From NCBI GenBank assembly GCA_038040445.1, contig JBBPIG010000006.1, forward strand, positions 1 to 64,000: a stretch of 64,000 nt of DNA. Direction: 5' to 3'. Shown piece after piece: positions 25,090 through 34,015 of the stretch. Source of the DNA: Acidobacteriota bacterium. Its GTDB lineage: Bacteria > Acidobacteriota > Blastocatellia > UBA7656. The notes under the pieces were generated by a model, which saw only the letters and a program-made list of their open reading frames with translations, did not search any database and was not told where the DNA came from. Made by a program: the position numbers and the translations under genes. Numbering within the stretch: the stretch's first letter is position 1; every line of letters begins with the position of its first letter.

Positions 25090-26256
25090 ATGACTTCGCT
25101 GAACGACATTCAGTGGGACGCGCCTGGCAGGCTGGACAATCTGCTGGCGAAGATTGATCCGGCGGTGACGCGCGTCCTCGAAGCAGCGCTGAACGGGGAA
25201 GATCTCGGCTTTGACGACGGGTTGATTCTGGCGCGCACCAGCGGCCACGAGTTGGAGGCGCTGGTGCTTGCGGCAGATCGCATCAGGCGCGAGCGCGTTG
25301 GCGATGTGATTACCTACGTCGTGAATCGAAACATCAACTTCACCAACATTTGTTTTATCGGGTGCCGCTTCTGCGCGTTCAGCCGCGCGCCTCGCGAGAA
25401 GGACGCTTACTTCCACTCATTCGAAGAAATCGGGCGTCGATCCATCGAAGCGTGGGAGCGAGGCGCTCGCGAAGTATGCGTGCAAGGCGGGCTGCCTCGC
25501 GATCTCGATCCGTTCTACTATCGCGACCTGCTTCACGCAATCAAGCAGGCAACTCCGCAGATGCACATCCACGCGTTCTCTCCGATGGAAGTCGCGTACG
25601 GCGTCGAGCTGACCGGGATGCCGCTCCCGGATTACCTGGCGATGTTGAAAGATGCCGGGCTTGGAACGTTGCCCGGCACCGCGGCTGAAATCCTGGACGA
25701 TGGTGTTCGCCATCAGATCGAGCGGATCAAGCTCAAGGTGTCCGAGTGGCTCGACGTGATAAAAACGGCGCATAGACTCGGCATACGCACTACGTCGACG
25801 ATGATGTACGGTCATACCGAAAACGAGGAACACTGGGTTCGTCACTTGATGCTGCTGCGGGACGTTCAGAAGGAGACCGGCGGCTTCACCGAGTTCGTTC
25901 CCCTCGGATTCGTTCACGAGTTCACGCAGTTGTATCGATCGGGTGATGCGCGCCCCGGACCAACCGTCGATGAACATCTGAAGGTTCATGCGCTGTCGCG
26001 GCTGATGCTCCAAGGTTGGATAGACAACATTCAGGTTTCGTGGGTAAAGATGTCGCGCGAGGTAACTCAAGCCTGTTTGCGCGCGGGAGCAAACGACTAC
26101 GGCGGAACGCTGATGAACGAGAACATCTCTCGGCTAGCCGGCGCGACTTCGGGTGAGTATCTTTCGCCTGAAGACTTTCACGGGCGCATTCGCGAGCTGG
26201 GGCGAGTCCCCGCGGAGCGAACAACGCTCTACAAGATAGTGGAGATTTACGGTTAG
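25090..26256 (+). CDS. cofH: 5-amino-6-(D-ribitylamino)uracil-L-tyrosine 4-hydroxyphenyl transferase CofH
   Basis: A 388-residue radical SAM protein, the second half of FO synthase. The cluster motif is Cys88, Cys92 and Cys95 (CFIGCRFC), preceded by VVNRNINFTN. Other CofH/MqnC-family motifs are VCVQGGLPRDLDP, HAFSPMEV, GLGTLPGTAAEIL and GANDYGGTLMNENISR near the C-terminus. Presence of a separate cofG supports CofH over the menaquinone enzymes MqnC/MqnE. It starts one base after the upstream stop. A diverged 115-bp copy of its 3' part (26046-26160) lies at 26763-26877. Confidence 0.93.
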   Translation: MTSLNDIQWDAPGRLDNLLAKIDPAVTRVLEAALNGEDLGFDDGLILARTSGHELEALVLAADRIRRERVGDVITYVVNRNINFTNICFIGCRFCAFSRAPREKDAYFHSFEEIGRRSIEAWERGAREVCVQGGLPRDLDPFYYRDLLHAIKQATPQMHIHAFSPMEVAYGVELTGMPLPDYLAMLKDAGLGTLPGTAAEILDDGVRHQIERIKLKVSEWLDVIKTAHRLGIRTTSTMMYGHTENEEHWVRHLMLLRDVQKETGGFTEFVPLGFVHEFTQLYRSGDARPGPTVDEHLKVHALSRLMLQGWIDNIQVSWVKMSREVTQACLRAGANDYGGTLMNENISRLAGATSGEYLSPEDFHGRIRELGRVPAERTTLYKIVEIYG

Positions 26257-26343
26257 AAAGCTCGAACCGATTCTGCAAAGCGCGTAGCGCGCTCACAGGA
26301 AAGAAACCTCGCTCGATATCTCTGAAGAAAAAAGGAATTTATC

Positions 26344-26730
26344 ATGAAGACCAGCCGAAATAACCGGGTCATTGTGGTTGTGCTGATCGGTGGCATGATC
26401 CTCGCCGGGGCGATATTTGTCTCCAAGGATAGCAACCAGCAGCCAGCCACGGTGGTTGCTCCGCTCGATTCAGGTGCTGCCGGTTCGCCTCAGCCGGAAG
26501 GCGTTCCGGGTTCGCCTCAGCCGCCAGGCCCTGCTCCGGCAGGGAAGGTCTGGAATACCGAGCACGGCCATTGGCATGTCGCGCCCGGTGCTCCGGCAGC
26601 TTCGGGAGCCGGGGGCCAGCCAGGTGCGGCTCAGCCAGCGTTTCAACCGGGTCCCCAACCGCCAGGCCCGGTTCCCGCAGGCAAAATCTGGTCTGCCGAG
26701 CACGGGCACTGGCACGACGCACCGAAATGA
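26344..26730 (+). CDS. Small membrane-anchored Pro-rich protein with two EHGHWH repeats
   Basis: A 128-residue protein with an N-terminal membrane anchor (about 9-25, VIVVVLIGGMILAGAIFV) and a Pro/Gly/Ala-rich outside segment. Two copies of the motif PPGP-PAGK-W--EHGHWH-AP occur at about 60-80 and 106-128, each with three His in a six-residue core, which suggests metal binding; this is inference. AAGGAA precedes the start. It lies between cofH and the duplicated cofH fragment. Function unknown. Confidence 0.75.
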   Translation: MKTSRNNRVIVVVLIGGMILAGAIFVSKDSNQQPATVVAPLDSGAAGSPQPEGVPGSPQPPGPAPAGKVWNTEHGHWHVAPGAPAASGAGGQPGAAQPAFQPGPQPPGPVPAGKIWSAEHGHWHDAPK

Positions 26731-26762
26731 CGCACCGACGAATAAGAGGGTCGTCCTCATTG

Positions 26763-26877
26763 AAAGATGTCGCGCGAGGTAACCCAAGCCTGTTTGTGTG
26801 CGGGAGCAAACGACTACGGCGGTTCGCTGATGAACGAGAACATCTCTCGATTGGCCGGCCCGACTTCGGGTGAGTAT
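26763..26877 (+). pseudogene. Duplicated 3' fragment of cofH
   Basis: These 115 bases align without gaps to cofH positions 26046-26160 with nine differences (about 92% identity) and encode SREVTQACLCAGANDYGG plus the following NENISRLAG. Homology stops abruptly at both ends, and the frame runs into unrelated sequence. It is a remnant, not a gene. The two copies flank the EHGHWH gene as a direct repeat, which suggests that a recombination or insertion event created the arrangement. Confidence 0.9.
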
Positions 26878-26908
26878 TGGGTACGAAATCCGTGCGAACC
26901 CGTCAAAC

Positions 26909-26979
26909 CAGTGTCATCGGTGGTCTATGAGTTCGCAAGAATCGCATTGCCAGCGCCGCATAGCCCACGGATAACACTG
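26909..26979. repeat. Inverted repeat family C, copy 2
   Basis: CAGTGTCATCGGTGGTCTATG (26909-26929) is mirrored by a 21-bp arm at 26959-26979 whose complement starts CAGTGTTATCCGTGGG. It closely matches the left arm at 23151-23171. It follows the cofH remnant directly, within a 347-bp stretch (26731-27077) that has no intact gene. Confidence 0.75.
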
Positions 26980-27000
26980 ATCGCTTGTTAGCTTGGAGTC

Positions 27001-27081
27001 TTAGAGTCCTTTGCGAGTCTTAGCGACTTTGCGCGAAACCCGTTGCTCGCAAAGAACGCAAAGACTCGCAAAGGTCTCTAA
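27001..27081. repeat. Inverted repeat with CTTTGCGAGTCTT arms
   Basis: Arms of 21 bp (27001-27021 and 27061-27081) pair with one mismatch, and a shorter inner GACTTTGCG/CGCAAAG pairing extends the stem. The right arm contains the amidohydrolase stop codon. It may terminate transcription from either side; no long T run follows. Confidence 0.75.
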
Positions 27082-27935
27082 GAACTCTTCAGCTTCAGGA
27101 GCTTCGCCGCATTGTCGTGCAGGATCTTCTGTCGCACTTCCGGTGAAAACCCTTCCAGCGCGTCGAAGTCCGCTAGCCACCGCTGCGGCGTGATGAACGG
27201 ATAGTCGCTCCCGAACAGTATTCGATCCTGCAACCGCCCTCGAGCCTCGTCCATTATCGCTTTGGGAACGTACTTCGGAGACCAGCCCGACAGATCCATA
27301 AACACGTTAGACTTGTGCCCGATGATCGCGAGCATCTCTTCGTGCCACGGCCAGGCCGGGTGCGCTCCGATGATCGTAAGCTGGGGAAAATCGGCGGCAA
27401 CGTGATCCAGATAGATGGGCCGCGTGTAGTCGAGCTTTATTCCCATCCCTCCCGGCGTTCCTGCTCCAAGCCCGTTCGTGCCGGTATGAAACAACGCCGG
27501 TACGCCAAGCTCGGCAATCTTTTCGTAAAGCGGGTAGAACCGTGAGTCGTTCGGATAAAAGGCCTGTATGCCGGGATGAAACTTCGCTCCGATCAACCCA
27601 AGCTCACTGATGGCGCGCTGCATCTCCGCGACCGCGCGCTTGCCCTTCCACGGATCTACGCTGGCGAAGCCGACAAATTGTTTCGGGTACTTCTTGACGA
27701 CATCAGCAACTTCATCATTTGTAAGAGGCGGCAGTCCGGTTGCGGTCTCAGCGTCCCACGCCAACAGCACTGCGACGATGTCGAGTTCTTCGTAGACGCG
27801 CGCGACTTCGTCCATCTCGCGCACGGGGACTTTGCTTCGAAAGAACGCCTCCGCCGGTTCCTTGAATGGCTTGACCGAACCGTCGAGGAAGCTCGCCGTC
27901 GGCAGGTGGACGTGTATGTCGATCGCGTTTGGCAT
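27078..27935 (-). CDS. Amidohydrolase family 2 (TIM-barrel) protein
   Basis: A 285-residue metal-dependent hydrolase of the Amidohydrolase_2 type (decarboxylase/hydrolase group). Motifs: N-terminal IDIHVHLP, the metal/catalytic His in FHTGTNG and GAHPAWPWHEEM, and the final Asp in RILFGSDYPFITPQRW. The substrate cannot be told; related enzymes decarboxylate or hydrolyse aromatic or cyclic acids. The start at 27935 follows GAAAGG; an in-frame Met at 27977 gives a basic extension without family sequence. Confidence 0.85.
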   Translation of the reverse strand: MPNAIDIHVHLPTASFLDGSVKPFKEPAEAFFRSKVPVREMDEVARVYEELDIVAVLLAWDAETATGLPPLTNDEVADVVKKYPKQFVGFASVDPWKGKRAVAEMQRAISELGLIGAKFHPGIQAFYPNDSRFYPLYEKIAELGVPALFHTGTNGLGAGTPGGMGIKLDYTRPIYLDHVAADFPQLTIIGAHPAWPWHEEMLAIIGHKSNVFMDLSGWSPKYVPKAIMDEARGRLQDRILFGSDYPFITPQRWLADFDALEGFSPEVRQKILHDNAAKLLKLKSS

Positions 27936-28090
27936 TGGTTTCGCCTTTCTTCGCTTTTCGGATGTCCTTGCCTTCAAGAGAGTAGACGCAACCGCTCAAT
28001 CAATACAACTCCTGCTCCGTCCCACGAAAACTTCGCCTCATTGAGAATAGCGGCCTGCTACTGGCGTGTGGTATTCTCTCCGTCAGGTTC

Positions 28091-28398
28091 ATGATCCTGG
28101 ACACAGTAGATTCGATCAATGGTGTTGCTATCCGCCTAACCGAAGAGCGCTGGGATCACATAGTTGGTCGAAGGCCTTACATGGCGACTTATTACGAGAA
28201 GGTGCTCGATGCTGTGCAGAATCCCTCTTTCATTCTTCGAGGTGCGCGGGGATCGCTTGTCGCAGTACTAGCGCTCGGACGGAGAAGATACTGTTGGTGT
28301 TCTACAGAGAGGTCAGTAAGCTCGACGGCTTCATCATCACAGCGTACATCGATGATGCTGTCGACCGGAGCAAGATCATATGGCGCGCAGACCGATAG
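28091..28398 (+). pseudogene. Frameshifted toxin-like gene (PBECR/DUF4258-like) beside DUF2283
   Basis: The first part (28091 to about 28270) encodes IRLTEERWDHIVGRRP and VLDAVQNPSFILRG. The second part, from about 28285 in a different frame, encodes KILLVFYREVSKLDGF and ITAYIDDAVDRSKIIWR, ending at 28398. Joined, they resemble small RelE/barnase-like nuclease domains often paired with DUF2283. A single frameshift near 28265-28290 separates them. It could be a real mutation, an assembly error or, less likely, programmed frameshifting. Family assignment is tentative. Confidence 0.65.
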
Positions 28399-28658
28399 GA
28401 GCTAGCCCGAGCCGCTTGCTTGTTAGCGCCGCCCAGCGCATACAGATTCCCACCTTGCCAGTTCGGGTCGAGTACGACGCCGATGTCGATACCTTGTACC
28501 TGCGGTTTAGAGAAGGCGTAGCTCCCACTCGCAGCAAGGGCGATATCGAGAAAGGTGTGGTCTACGATTACCGCGGGAAGGAACTCATAGGCATCGAGAT
28601 CCTAAACGCATCACAACCTTCCGAGTCACAGCCCGACTCCGAACAAAACACCAGATAG
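28380..28658 (+). CDS. DUF2283 domain protein, putative antitoxin
   Basis: A 92-residue protein whose centre (VRVEYDADVDTLYLRF, then GVVYDYRGKELIGIEIL) is the DUF2283 pattern. An N-terminal extension of about 25 residues precedes it. DUF2283 genes commonly accompany DUF4258-like genes in presumed toxin-antitoxin pairs, and this one overlaps the end of the frameshifted upstream gene by 19 bp. If the upstream gene is dead, this is a relic antitoxin. Confidence 0.8.
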   Translation: MARRPIGASPSRLLVSAAQRIQIPTLPVRVEYDADVDTLYLRFREGVAPTRSKGDIEKGVVYDYRGKELIGIEILNASQPSESQPDSEQNTR

Positions 28659-28670
28659 AGCACGAAGAAA

Positions 28671-28719
28671 GGGTGCAACGGATTCTCACTGATCCGATCC
28701 GTGAGAATCCGTCGCACCC
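28671..28719. terminator. Bidirectional hairpin between convergent genes
   Basis: 19-bp arms (GGGTGCAACGGATTCTCAC and GTGAGAATCCGTCGCACCC) with one mismatch and an 11-nt loop. It lies between the DUF2283 stop and the M28 peptidase stop, which face each other. There is no T run, so it may act as a Rho-independent-like barrier or as a repeat element. Confidence 0.65.
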
Positions 28720-28742
28720 GTTCGATTCGTGGTCGATTCTGG

Positions 28743-30479
28743 TTACTGCCCCGTTCGAGCCACGGCCTGACCCGGAAGCGGCTTGCGCGGAAGCTTCTTG
28801 TCGCGCATCGCCGTGTTGTACACGAACGCGGCCATGATCGTAGCCGCCTGTTTCATGTCGTCCTCTTGGATGCGATCATACACGTCCATATTCGAGTGGT
28901 GAGTTCTTGTCTCGTACTCGATCTGGTCCTGTATGAACTGAAATCCCGGCAGCCCCACACCATCGAATGACTGATGGTCGGTTCCCCCGGTATTCGCAAT
29001 CGATATCGTCGCCACCGGCAACTCCCTCGGCGTCGCGGCCTTTGGATCCGGCGCAGGCCCCGCTCCGATCATATCTCTGAACGGAGCGAACCATGCCCTG
29101 AAGATCGTTCGCATTTCCTCGTTGCCTTGCAGGTAAATCCCTCGAATCTTGCCCGTACCATTGTCGAGATTGAAGTAGCCGGCAAACTTATCGTGATCGG
29201 GTTTGAGCTCGAACTGAGGAGGCGCCTGTTGGGCGGGTGGAGTCTGATCGGCGCCTGTGCCGAAGCGAGGGTCGGGACCGAGGCGTTTGCCGAAGTGTTC
29301 GGCCACGTAAGCGCGCGAGCCCAGCAGCCCCTGCTCTTCGCCGCTCCAGAGTCCGATCCGAATCGTTCGACGAGGCTGCAAACCAAGCGTCTTAAGTATT
29401 CGCAGCGCTTCCATGCACACAGCCGAACCCGCGGCGTTGTCTGTAGCGCCGGTGCCGCTATGCCACGAGTCGAAGTGCGCTCCGAGCATCACGATCTCGT
29501 CCTTCAGGTCCGTTCCCGGAATCTCGGCGATAACGTTATGGCTCATCAGGTCCTGATCGTAGTACTTCGTCGAGACGTTGAACTCGAGAGTGACCGGCGC
29601 TCCTCGCTGAATCATTCGAATGATCCGGTTGTAGTGTTCGGCGGCAACTACGACTTGAGGAACAAATGGCGGCGCGTCTTTGTCTCGAATCGTTTTCTGC
29701 TTCTCTCGCGGCGTGTCCGCCGGATAGACGAGAGTGGCGGATTGAACGAACATCGTTCCGCCGTCGCCGCGCCCAGGCTCGAGCACCAACGCCGCGCCTT
29801 CCTGCTGTAGCATCAACCACTTCTTAGTCAGAAGCGCGGCGGCTGCTCGCTGCTCGTCGGTCATCCGAAAATTTCTACCTCCGCCCTGGCCTCCTGCGCC
29901 GGGCGGTTCGGCATTCGCGAGCCTCAATAACTCTTCGTCGGTTTGACGACGGCTGAGCGCTTCAAAATGTGCTTTGAGTTCGCGAGGAGCCGTGAGCAGA
30001 ACTATCGCGCCCTTGAGTTTGCCTGTGAAGTTGGCGAGGTCGGCCTCAGTCTTTGCGTTGAAGTATACCGGCTGAGCGCGAACTACTCCGTTGGTGCCGG
30101 GTGACCAGGCCTTCGGATACGCAATCAGCGGAGCGTAGTTGGGTTTGATCATGCTGGCCGAAAACCCTTCAAGCGACCAGCCTCGCCCGAACGGCCCCCA
30201 CGCTTCGAGGCGCGCGTTCTGCAAGCCCCACGAGGCGAGCTTCTGTTTGGCCCACTCCTGCGCCGCCCGAATGCCCGGCGAGCCGGTGAGCCGCGGCCCC
30301 GGGACATCGGTGAGGTAACTGAGAGTTTCCATCACCTGTGAGCGCTTCATTCCCTCTTCTTTGATCTTGGTGATCGCTTCCTGATCAAACTTCTCCTGGG
30401 GCGCTCCGGCGCTGACTGCGACGCCTGAGGCCAACGAGGTCACGATCGTTAGCAGGATAGCCGTGTATCTCTTGAACAT
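28743..30479 (-). CDS. Secreted M28 family peptidase
   Basis: About 578 residues with a signal peptide ([20 protein letters not shown]), a PA-like inserted domain ([15 protein letters not shown]) and an M28 zinc peptidase domain: [46 protein letters not shown] and a final [12 protein letters not shown]. It is the type with a large cap resembling plasma glutamate carboxypeptidase relatives. The start at 30479 is fixed by GGAGGAAG; the longer in-frame start at 30596 would run through a family-A palindrome. It lies downstream of penicillin acylase on the same strand. Confidence 0.92.
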   Translation of the reverse strand: MFKRYTAILLTIVTSLASGVAVSAGAPQEKFDQEAITKIKEEGMKRSQVMETLSYLTDVPGPRLTGSPGIRAAQEWAKQKLASWGLQNARLEAWGPFGRGWSLEGFSASMIKPNYAPLIAYPKAWSPGTNGVVRAQPVYFNAKTEADLANFTGKLKGAIVLLTAPRELKAHFEALSRRQTDEELLRLANAEPPGAGGQGGGRNFRMTDEQRAAAALLTKKWLMLQQEGAALVLEPGRGDGGTMFVQSATLVYPADTPREKQKTIRDKDAPPFVPQVVVAAEHYNRIIRMIQRGAPVTLEFNVSTKYYDQDLMSHNVIAEIPGTDLKDEIVMLGAHFDSWHSGTGATDNAAGSAVCMEALRILKTLGLQPRRTIRIGLWSGEEQGLLGSRAYVAEHFGKRLGPDPRFGTGADQTPPAQQAPPQFELKPDHDKFAGYFNLDNGTGKIRGIYLQGNEEMRTIFRAWFAPFRDMIGAGPAPDPKAATPRELPVATISIANTGGTDHQSFDGVGLPGFQFIQDQIEYETRTHHSNMDVYDRIQEDDMKQAATIMAAFVYNTAMRDKKLPRKPLPGQAVARTGQ

Positions 30480-30501
30480 TTCTTCCTCCGTGTGAGATCG
30501 A

Positions 30502-30580
30502 GGCCTGGGAGCGCAGGCATACCTGCCTGCTTGGCGTTGTGCTAGAGGAGGCAGGCAGGGATGCCTGCGCTCCCAGGGCC
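30502..30580. repeat. Palindromic repeat family A, copy 3
   Basis: Same 5' and 3' arms as the copy at 587-682 (CCTGGGAGCGCAGGCAT and complement), with the loop TTGGCGTTGTGCTAGAGGA close to the loop of copy 1. It lies in the 126-bp gap between penicillin acylase and the M28 peptidase, ending 22 bp before the M28 start in transcription direction. Confidence 0.85.
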
Positions 30581-30605
30581 ATGTACCCAACCGCAATCGA
30601 TGCGG

Positions 30606-33044
30606 TTACTGTTTTGTAGCTGCCTGGCCCGCGCGCTTTGGTTCGAGCAGCAGGCGCTCGGCCGTGTGCTTCTCTACTTTCTCGCGAGTGAACAGCAGCG
30701 GGAAGTATCTGCCTTCCGCCCAAAGCTGCAACAGGTCGCCATAGTGCGGGCTTCCCGGTTGCCCCGATTGACCCGGCACGTTGATCGCGACCGAGTTGTC
30801 CCAGTCGCTGAGATCGAGTATCTCGCGAAACGATGCGCCGCTTCGTTGAATGAACCTCGCGCCGGCTGTAGCGTTGACCGTGTTCCCGTCGCCTCCGCGA
30901 GAGACAGGCTTCAGATCGAACACCGCGCGTCTCGCATCATCAGTCGAGAGCAGATGCTTGAACTCCGCTAAGTGAAGATCACCCCATCGCCATTTTTTCA
31001 TGTCTTGCCCGAATCGCGCCCGGAGCTCGGTCACGGCTTCGTCGAAGCTGGCGGATATGAGCACGGCCGCTTTAGCTTGCGCGTTGGCTCCCAAGGTCTT
31101 CTCGTCGGGAAGTCGCAGCACTCGTATCATCCGGGTGAACAAGGACGCGCCGCTCACCAGACTCTTAGCTTCTGAAGGAACAACTCGACTGGCAAAGTTT
31201 GAACTGAGTTTCTGAAGCCACACTTCGAAAATCGCCGCGGCTGCGGAGTCTTTTGCCAGCACGCAGTCCCATCTAAGCATAAACTCGGCTGCTTCTTGCG
31301 TGCTGACGGCAAACTCGACCAGCTTCCCTCTCAGCAACGGCACAAGCTCGCGCGCCGGGAGAGACGTCTCGTCATGTTGCAAGCGCTCGAAGTCTTCGAT
31401 CGTAAACTTGCCGCCCTTCCCCAGGACTTCCTCGATGCGATGAAACCGAAACGGCGCCGCCCATTCGAAGTTGATCTCGTGCTTGTAGCCTTCGGGGATG
31501 ATCTTGTGATTCGCAGTCGCGATGAAATTCTTCGACGGGTTGTAAGCGCGCGGCAGCTCCGAAAGCGGAAGCCATCCTTTCCACTCGTAACGGCCCGAGC
31601 TGCCGGGCACGGGAAGCAACCCCGACCATCCCTCTCGTAGCGGCGCCGACCCCGCGGCTTGCCATCCGATGTTGCCGTCCACATCCGCGTACACCAGATT
31701 CTCGGACGGAACGCGCCATCGCTCGAGCGCTTTCAAGAACTCTTTCCAGTTCTTCGCGCGGTCGAGCGAGAGCGACGCGAGATAGCCCGCCGATCCCGGC
31801 TCGCTGCCGACCCAGCGTAGCGCATACGCGCGATGAAGCTTCGGGTCCTCGTAGATCACAGGTCCGTGACGGGTGAAGCGAAGCTCGACTTCGACGGCCG
31901 CGGGCTTACCCTTTACCTCGATCATCTCGCGCTCGATCTTCATCTTCTCCCAGTTGTTCTTGTAGCGATACTGCGTTGGATCTTGTGGGTTGGTCTGTTC
32001 GACATATAGGTCTTGCTGATCGATGCCGACGATTGTGAATCCGAAGCCGACTCGCTCGTTGTGACCTGCCGCGACTCCCGGCAGCGTCGGCTCTCCGGCG
32101 CCGATCACGTTCCAGCCCGGACCGACGAGATGAACAAGGTACCGAAGCGACGGCAGGCTAATGTTTCGATGAGGATCGTTCGCGAGAATAGGCTTGCCGG
32201 TTTTGGTGAGGGCGCCGCTGACTACCCAGTTGTTAGAGCCTTCGCTTGAATTGCCAAACGACACCTGTCCGCTGGCGGCGTTCGCGGCCGCTAGAATCTT
32301 GCCATCGATTCCGTTCAGATCCAGGCCCTCGGGCACTTCGAGCTTCTTGAAGGGATCGGTCTCTACAAGCTCGCTGGTCTTGTCGGTTCCGAGCATTCGC
32401 GCGAGTTGCGCGCGCAAGACTTCGCTCGACGCGTTGCGAGTCATGATGTAACCGGCCATTCGAGTCAGGCAGGCTTCGGGCGTCCACGGCTCGGGGCGTG
32501 TTCCGGTCAGTTGAAACTCAATCGGCAAACGCTCGCGGCTGATCTCAATGAAGGCGTTCACTCCCCGGACGAATGATTCGATGATCGTCTTCGCGTCCGG
32601 CGCGTAGCTCTTCCACTCGGCTTCCATATCGCCGCGATAGCGCATCAGCCGCGCGAACTTGTCTCGCTCGATTGCTGAAGGCCCAAGGATTTCGGCGAGC
32701 TTTCCTTCGCCGGTTCGCCGCCATATTTCCATCTGCCACAGCCGGTCTTGAGCTGCGACGAAGCCTTGAGCGAAAAACAAATCTTCTTGAGTCTGTGCGT
32801 ATATGTGCGCGACTCCCCAGGTGTCGCGTAGCACCTCGACCGGCTTCGACAACCCTTCCATCTCGATGCGCCCGGAAGTTTGAGCCAGCGCCGCGCGAGC
32901 TTGCCTGGCAAGGTCCGAACGGGCGTAGACTTTAGTCTGCGCAGCACTTACTGAGGAATCATTTGTCCAGGTCGAAAGGTTCTGGCTCGAGCCAATCGCA
33001 ACCAATAAACCCAGACCGAGAGCTATCGCGGCGAGTTTTCTCAT
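30606..33044 (-). CDS. Penicillin acylase family amidase (Ntn hydrolase)
   Basis: An 812-residue precursor with a signal peptide (about 1-20), an alpha chain, and a beta chain starting at the nucleophile Ser270 in [12 protein letters not shown]. Family motifs [22 protein letters not shown] and [11 protein letters not shown] are present. These enzymes mature by self-cleavage in the periplasm and hydrolyse N-acyl compounds: penicillins, or acyl-homoserine lactones and lipopeptides. The natural substrate is not predictable. TTGACG and TAGCAT with a 17-bp spacer lie upstream. Confidence 0.94.
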   Translation of the reverse strand: MRKLAAIALGLGLLVAIGSSQNLSTWTNDSSVSAAQTKVYARSDLARQARAALAQTSGRIEMEGLSKPVEVLRDTWGVAHIYAQTQEDLFFAQGFVAAQDRLWQMEIWRRTGEGKLAEILGPSAIERDKFARLMRYRGDMEAEWKSYAPDAKTIIESFVRGVNAFIEISRERLPIEFQLTGTRPEPWTPEACLTRMAGYIMTRNASSEVLRAQLARMLGTDKTSELVETDPFKKLEVPEGLDLNGIDGKILAAANAASGQVSFGNSSEGSNNWVVSGALTKTGKPILANDPHRNISLPSLRYLVHLVGPGWNVIGAGEPTLPGVAAGHNERVGFGFTIVGIDQQDLYVEQTNPQDPTQYRYKNNWEKMKIEREMIEVKGKPAAVEVELRFTRHGPVIYEDPKLHRAYALRWVGSEPGSAGYLASLSLDRAKNWKEFLKALERWRVPSENLVYADVDGNIGWQAAGSAPLREGWSGLLPVPGSSGRYEWKGWLPLSELPRAYNPSKNFIATANHKIIPEGYKHEINFEWAAPFRFHRIEEVLGKGGKFTIEDFERLQHDETSLPARELVPLLRGKLVEFAVSTQEAAEFMLRWDCVLAKDSAAAAIFEVWLQKLSSNFASRVVPSEAKSLVSGASLFTRMIRVLRLPDEKTLGANAQAKAAVLISASFDEAVTELRARFGQDMKKWRWGDLHLAEFKHLLSTDDARRAVFDLKPVSRGGDGNTVNATAGARFIQRSGASFREILDLSDWDNSVAINVPGQSGQPGSPHYGDLLQLWAEGRYFPLLFTREKVEKHTAERLLLEPKRAGQAATKQ

Positions 33045-33117
33045 AAGCCTGCCATCACTGGAGAGTTCTATTGGCGTGAAAGCTCACTGAATTCCACTGC
33101 GCGCCTGGAAGACCGAT

Positions 33118-33146
33118 ATGCTATTGCGGTGAGCGGCTGGCGTCAA
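33118..33146 (-). promoter_or_regulatory. Predicted sigma70-type promoter of the penicillin acylase gene
   Basis: On the minus strand TTGACG (33146-33141), a 17-bp spacer and TAGCAT (33123-33118) lie about 74 bp before the start codon at 33044. Pattern match only. Confidence 0.45.
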
Positions 33147-33182
33147 CCTTTGGCGGCGAAAAAGAATCCACTCAGGCGAGGA

Positions 33183-33210
33183 TTGCTTACCGCACAAGCG
33201 AGAGTATAAT
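33183..33210 (+). promoter_or_regulatory. Predicted sigma70-type promoter of radC
   Basis: TTGCTT (33183-33188), a 16-bp spacer and a perfect TATAAT (33205-33210) lie 60 bp before the radC start. The consensus -10 box in GC-rich DNA makes it credible; no experiment supports it. Confidence 0.55.
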
Positions 33211-33269
33211 CGCTGGTACTTCCTGGGTAATCATTCGTTTGAACATCGCGACCGCACTGGAGCTGTCAG

Positions 33270-33950
33270 ATGGAAGACAAGCCCGATTACCTGGAACACC
33301 GAAAGAGGCTCCGCGAGAAATTCCTTAAAGCGGGTGCCGAGGCACTTCACGATTACGAGCTAGTCGAGCTGCTGCTGACCTACGCAATTCCCCGACTCAA
33401 CGTCAAACCTTCAGCGAAAGCTTTGATGAAGCGCTTTGGCACGCTGAACGGGGTGCTCGATGGCGCTCAAGACGAGCTCGAGGAGGTCCCCGGCGTTGGC
33501 GCGGCGTCTGCCGTCTTGATTCGACTGGTCAAGGGACTCTTCGAGGCTTATCTGAAGGAGCGGATGGAGAGCAAGGACGTGCTCTCGTCACCGAGCGCCG
33601 TGATCGATTTCGCTCGCGTGAAACTGGCCGGGCTTCCGCACGAAGCTTTCATGGTTATCTACTTGAACGTCAAGAACCGGGTGATCGACCACGAGGTGCT
33701 TCAAGAGGGAACGGTCGACCGAGCGATAGTCTATCCTCGCCAAATAATCAAAGCTGCGCTGACTCACAAGGCGGCAGGATTGATCTTGAGCCACAACCAT
33801 CCAAGCGGCGACCCGGAGCCTTCGCAGGAGGACAAGCACCTGACGCGGTCAGTCGTCGAAGCGGCGCGCACGATTGAGATCAGGGTGCTGGATCATATCA
33901 TCGTCGGAAAGAACGGGTATTTTAGTTTTCAAGAGAACCGGTTGTTGTGA
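33270..33950 (+). CDS. radC: RadC family JAMM/MPN+ protein
   Basis: A 226-residue RadC/YeeS-type protein. Helix-hairpin-helix region at about 55-85 (EEVPGVGAASAVL) and a C-terminal JAMM metalloprotease-like domain with His175, His177 and Asp188 in SHNHPSGDPEPSQED. Despite the name, the role in DNA repair is not firmly established; an isopeptidase-like function is possible from the fold. It has its own likely promoter and is followed by a block of 9-bp tandem repeats. Confidence 0.94.
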   Translation: MEDKPDYLEHRKRLREKFLKAGAEALHDYELVELLLTYAIPRLNVKPSAKALMKRFGTLNGVLDGAQDELEEVPGVGAASAVLIRLVKGLFEAYLKERMESKDVLSSPSAVIDFARVKLAGLPHEAFMVIYLNVKNRVIDHEVLQEGTVDRAIVYPRQIIKAALTHKAAGLILSHNHPSGDPEPSQEDKHLTRSVVEAARTIEIRVLDHIIVGKNGYFSFQENRLL

Positions 33951-33961
33951 AGACGGTGAAT

Positions 33962-34015
33962 AGGACCTATTGGACGTATTGGACCTATTCGGCCTATTGG
34001 GAGTATTCCTACTAT
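33962..34015 (+). repeat. 9-bp tandem repeats (TGGACCTAT type) before the four-helix-bundle gene
   Basis: About six units of 9 bp (AGGACCTAT, TGGACGTAT, TGGACCTAT, TCGGCCTAT, TGGGAGTAT, TCCTACTAT) run right into the start codon at 34014, leaving no ribosome-binding site. Three related units in reverse orientation occur inside the following gene (34370-34405). Confidence 0.85.

Noticed and set aside
28265-28290. Programmed ribosomal frameshifting in the toxin-like gene
   Set aside because: No clear slippery heptamer or stimulatory structure was seen; a simple mutation or sequencing error is more likely.
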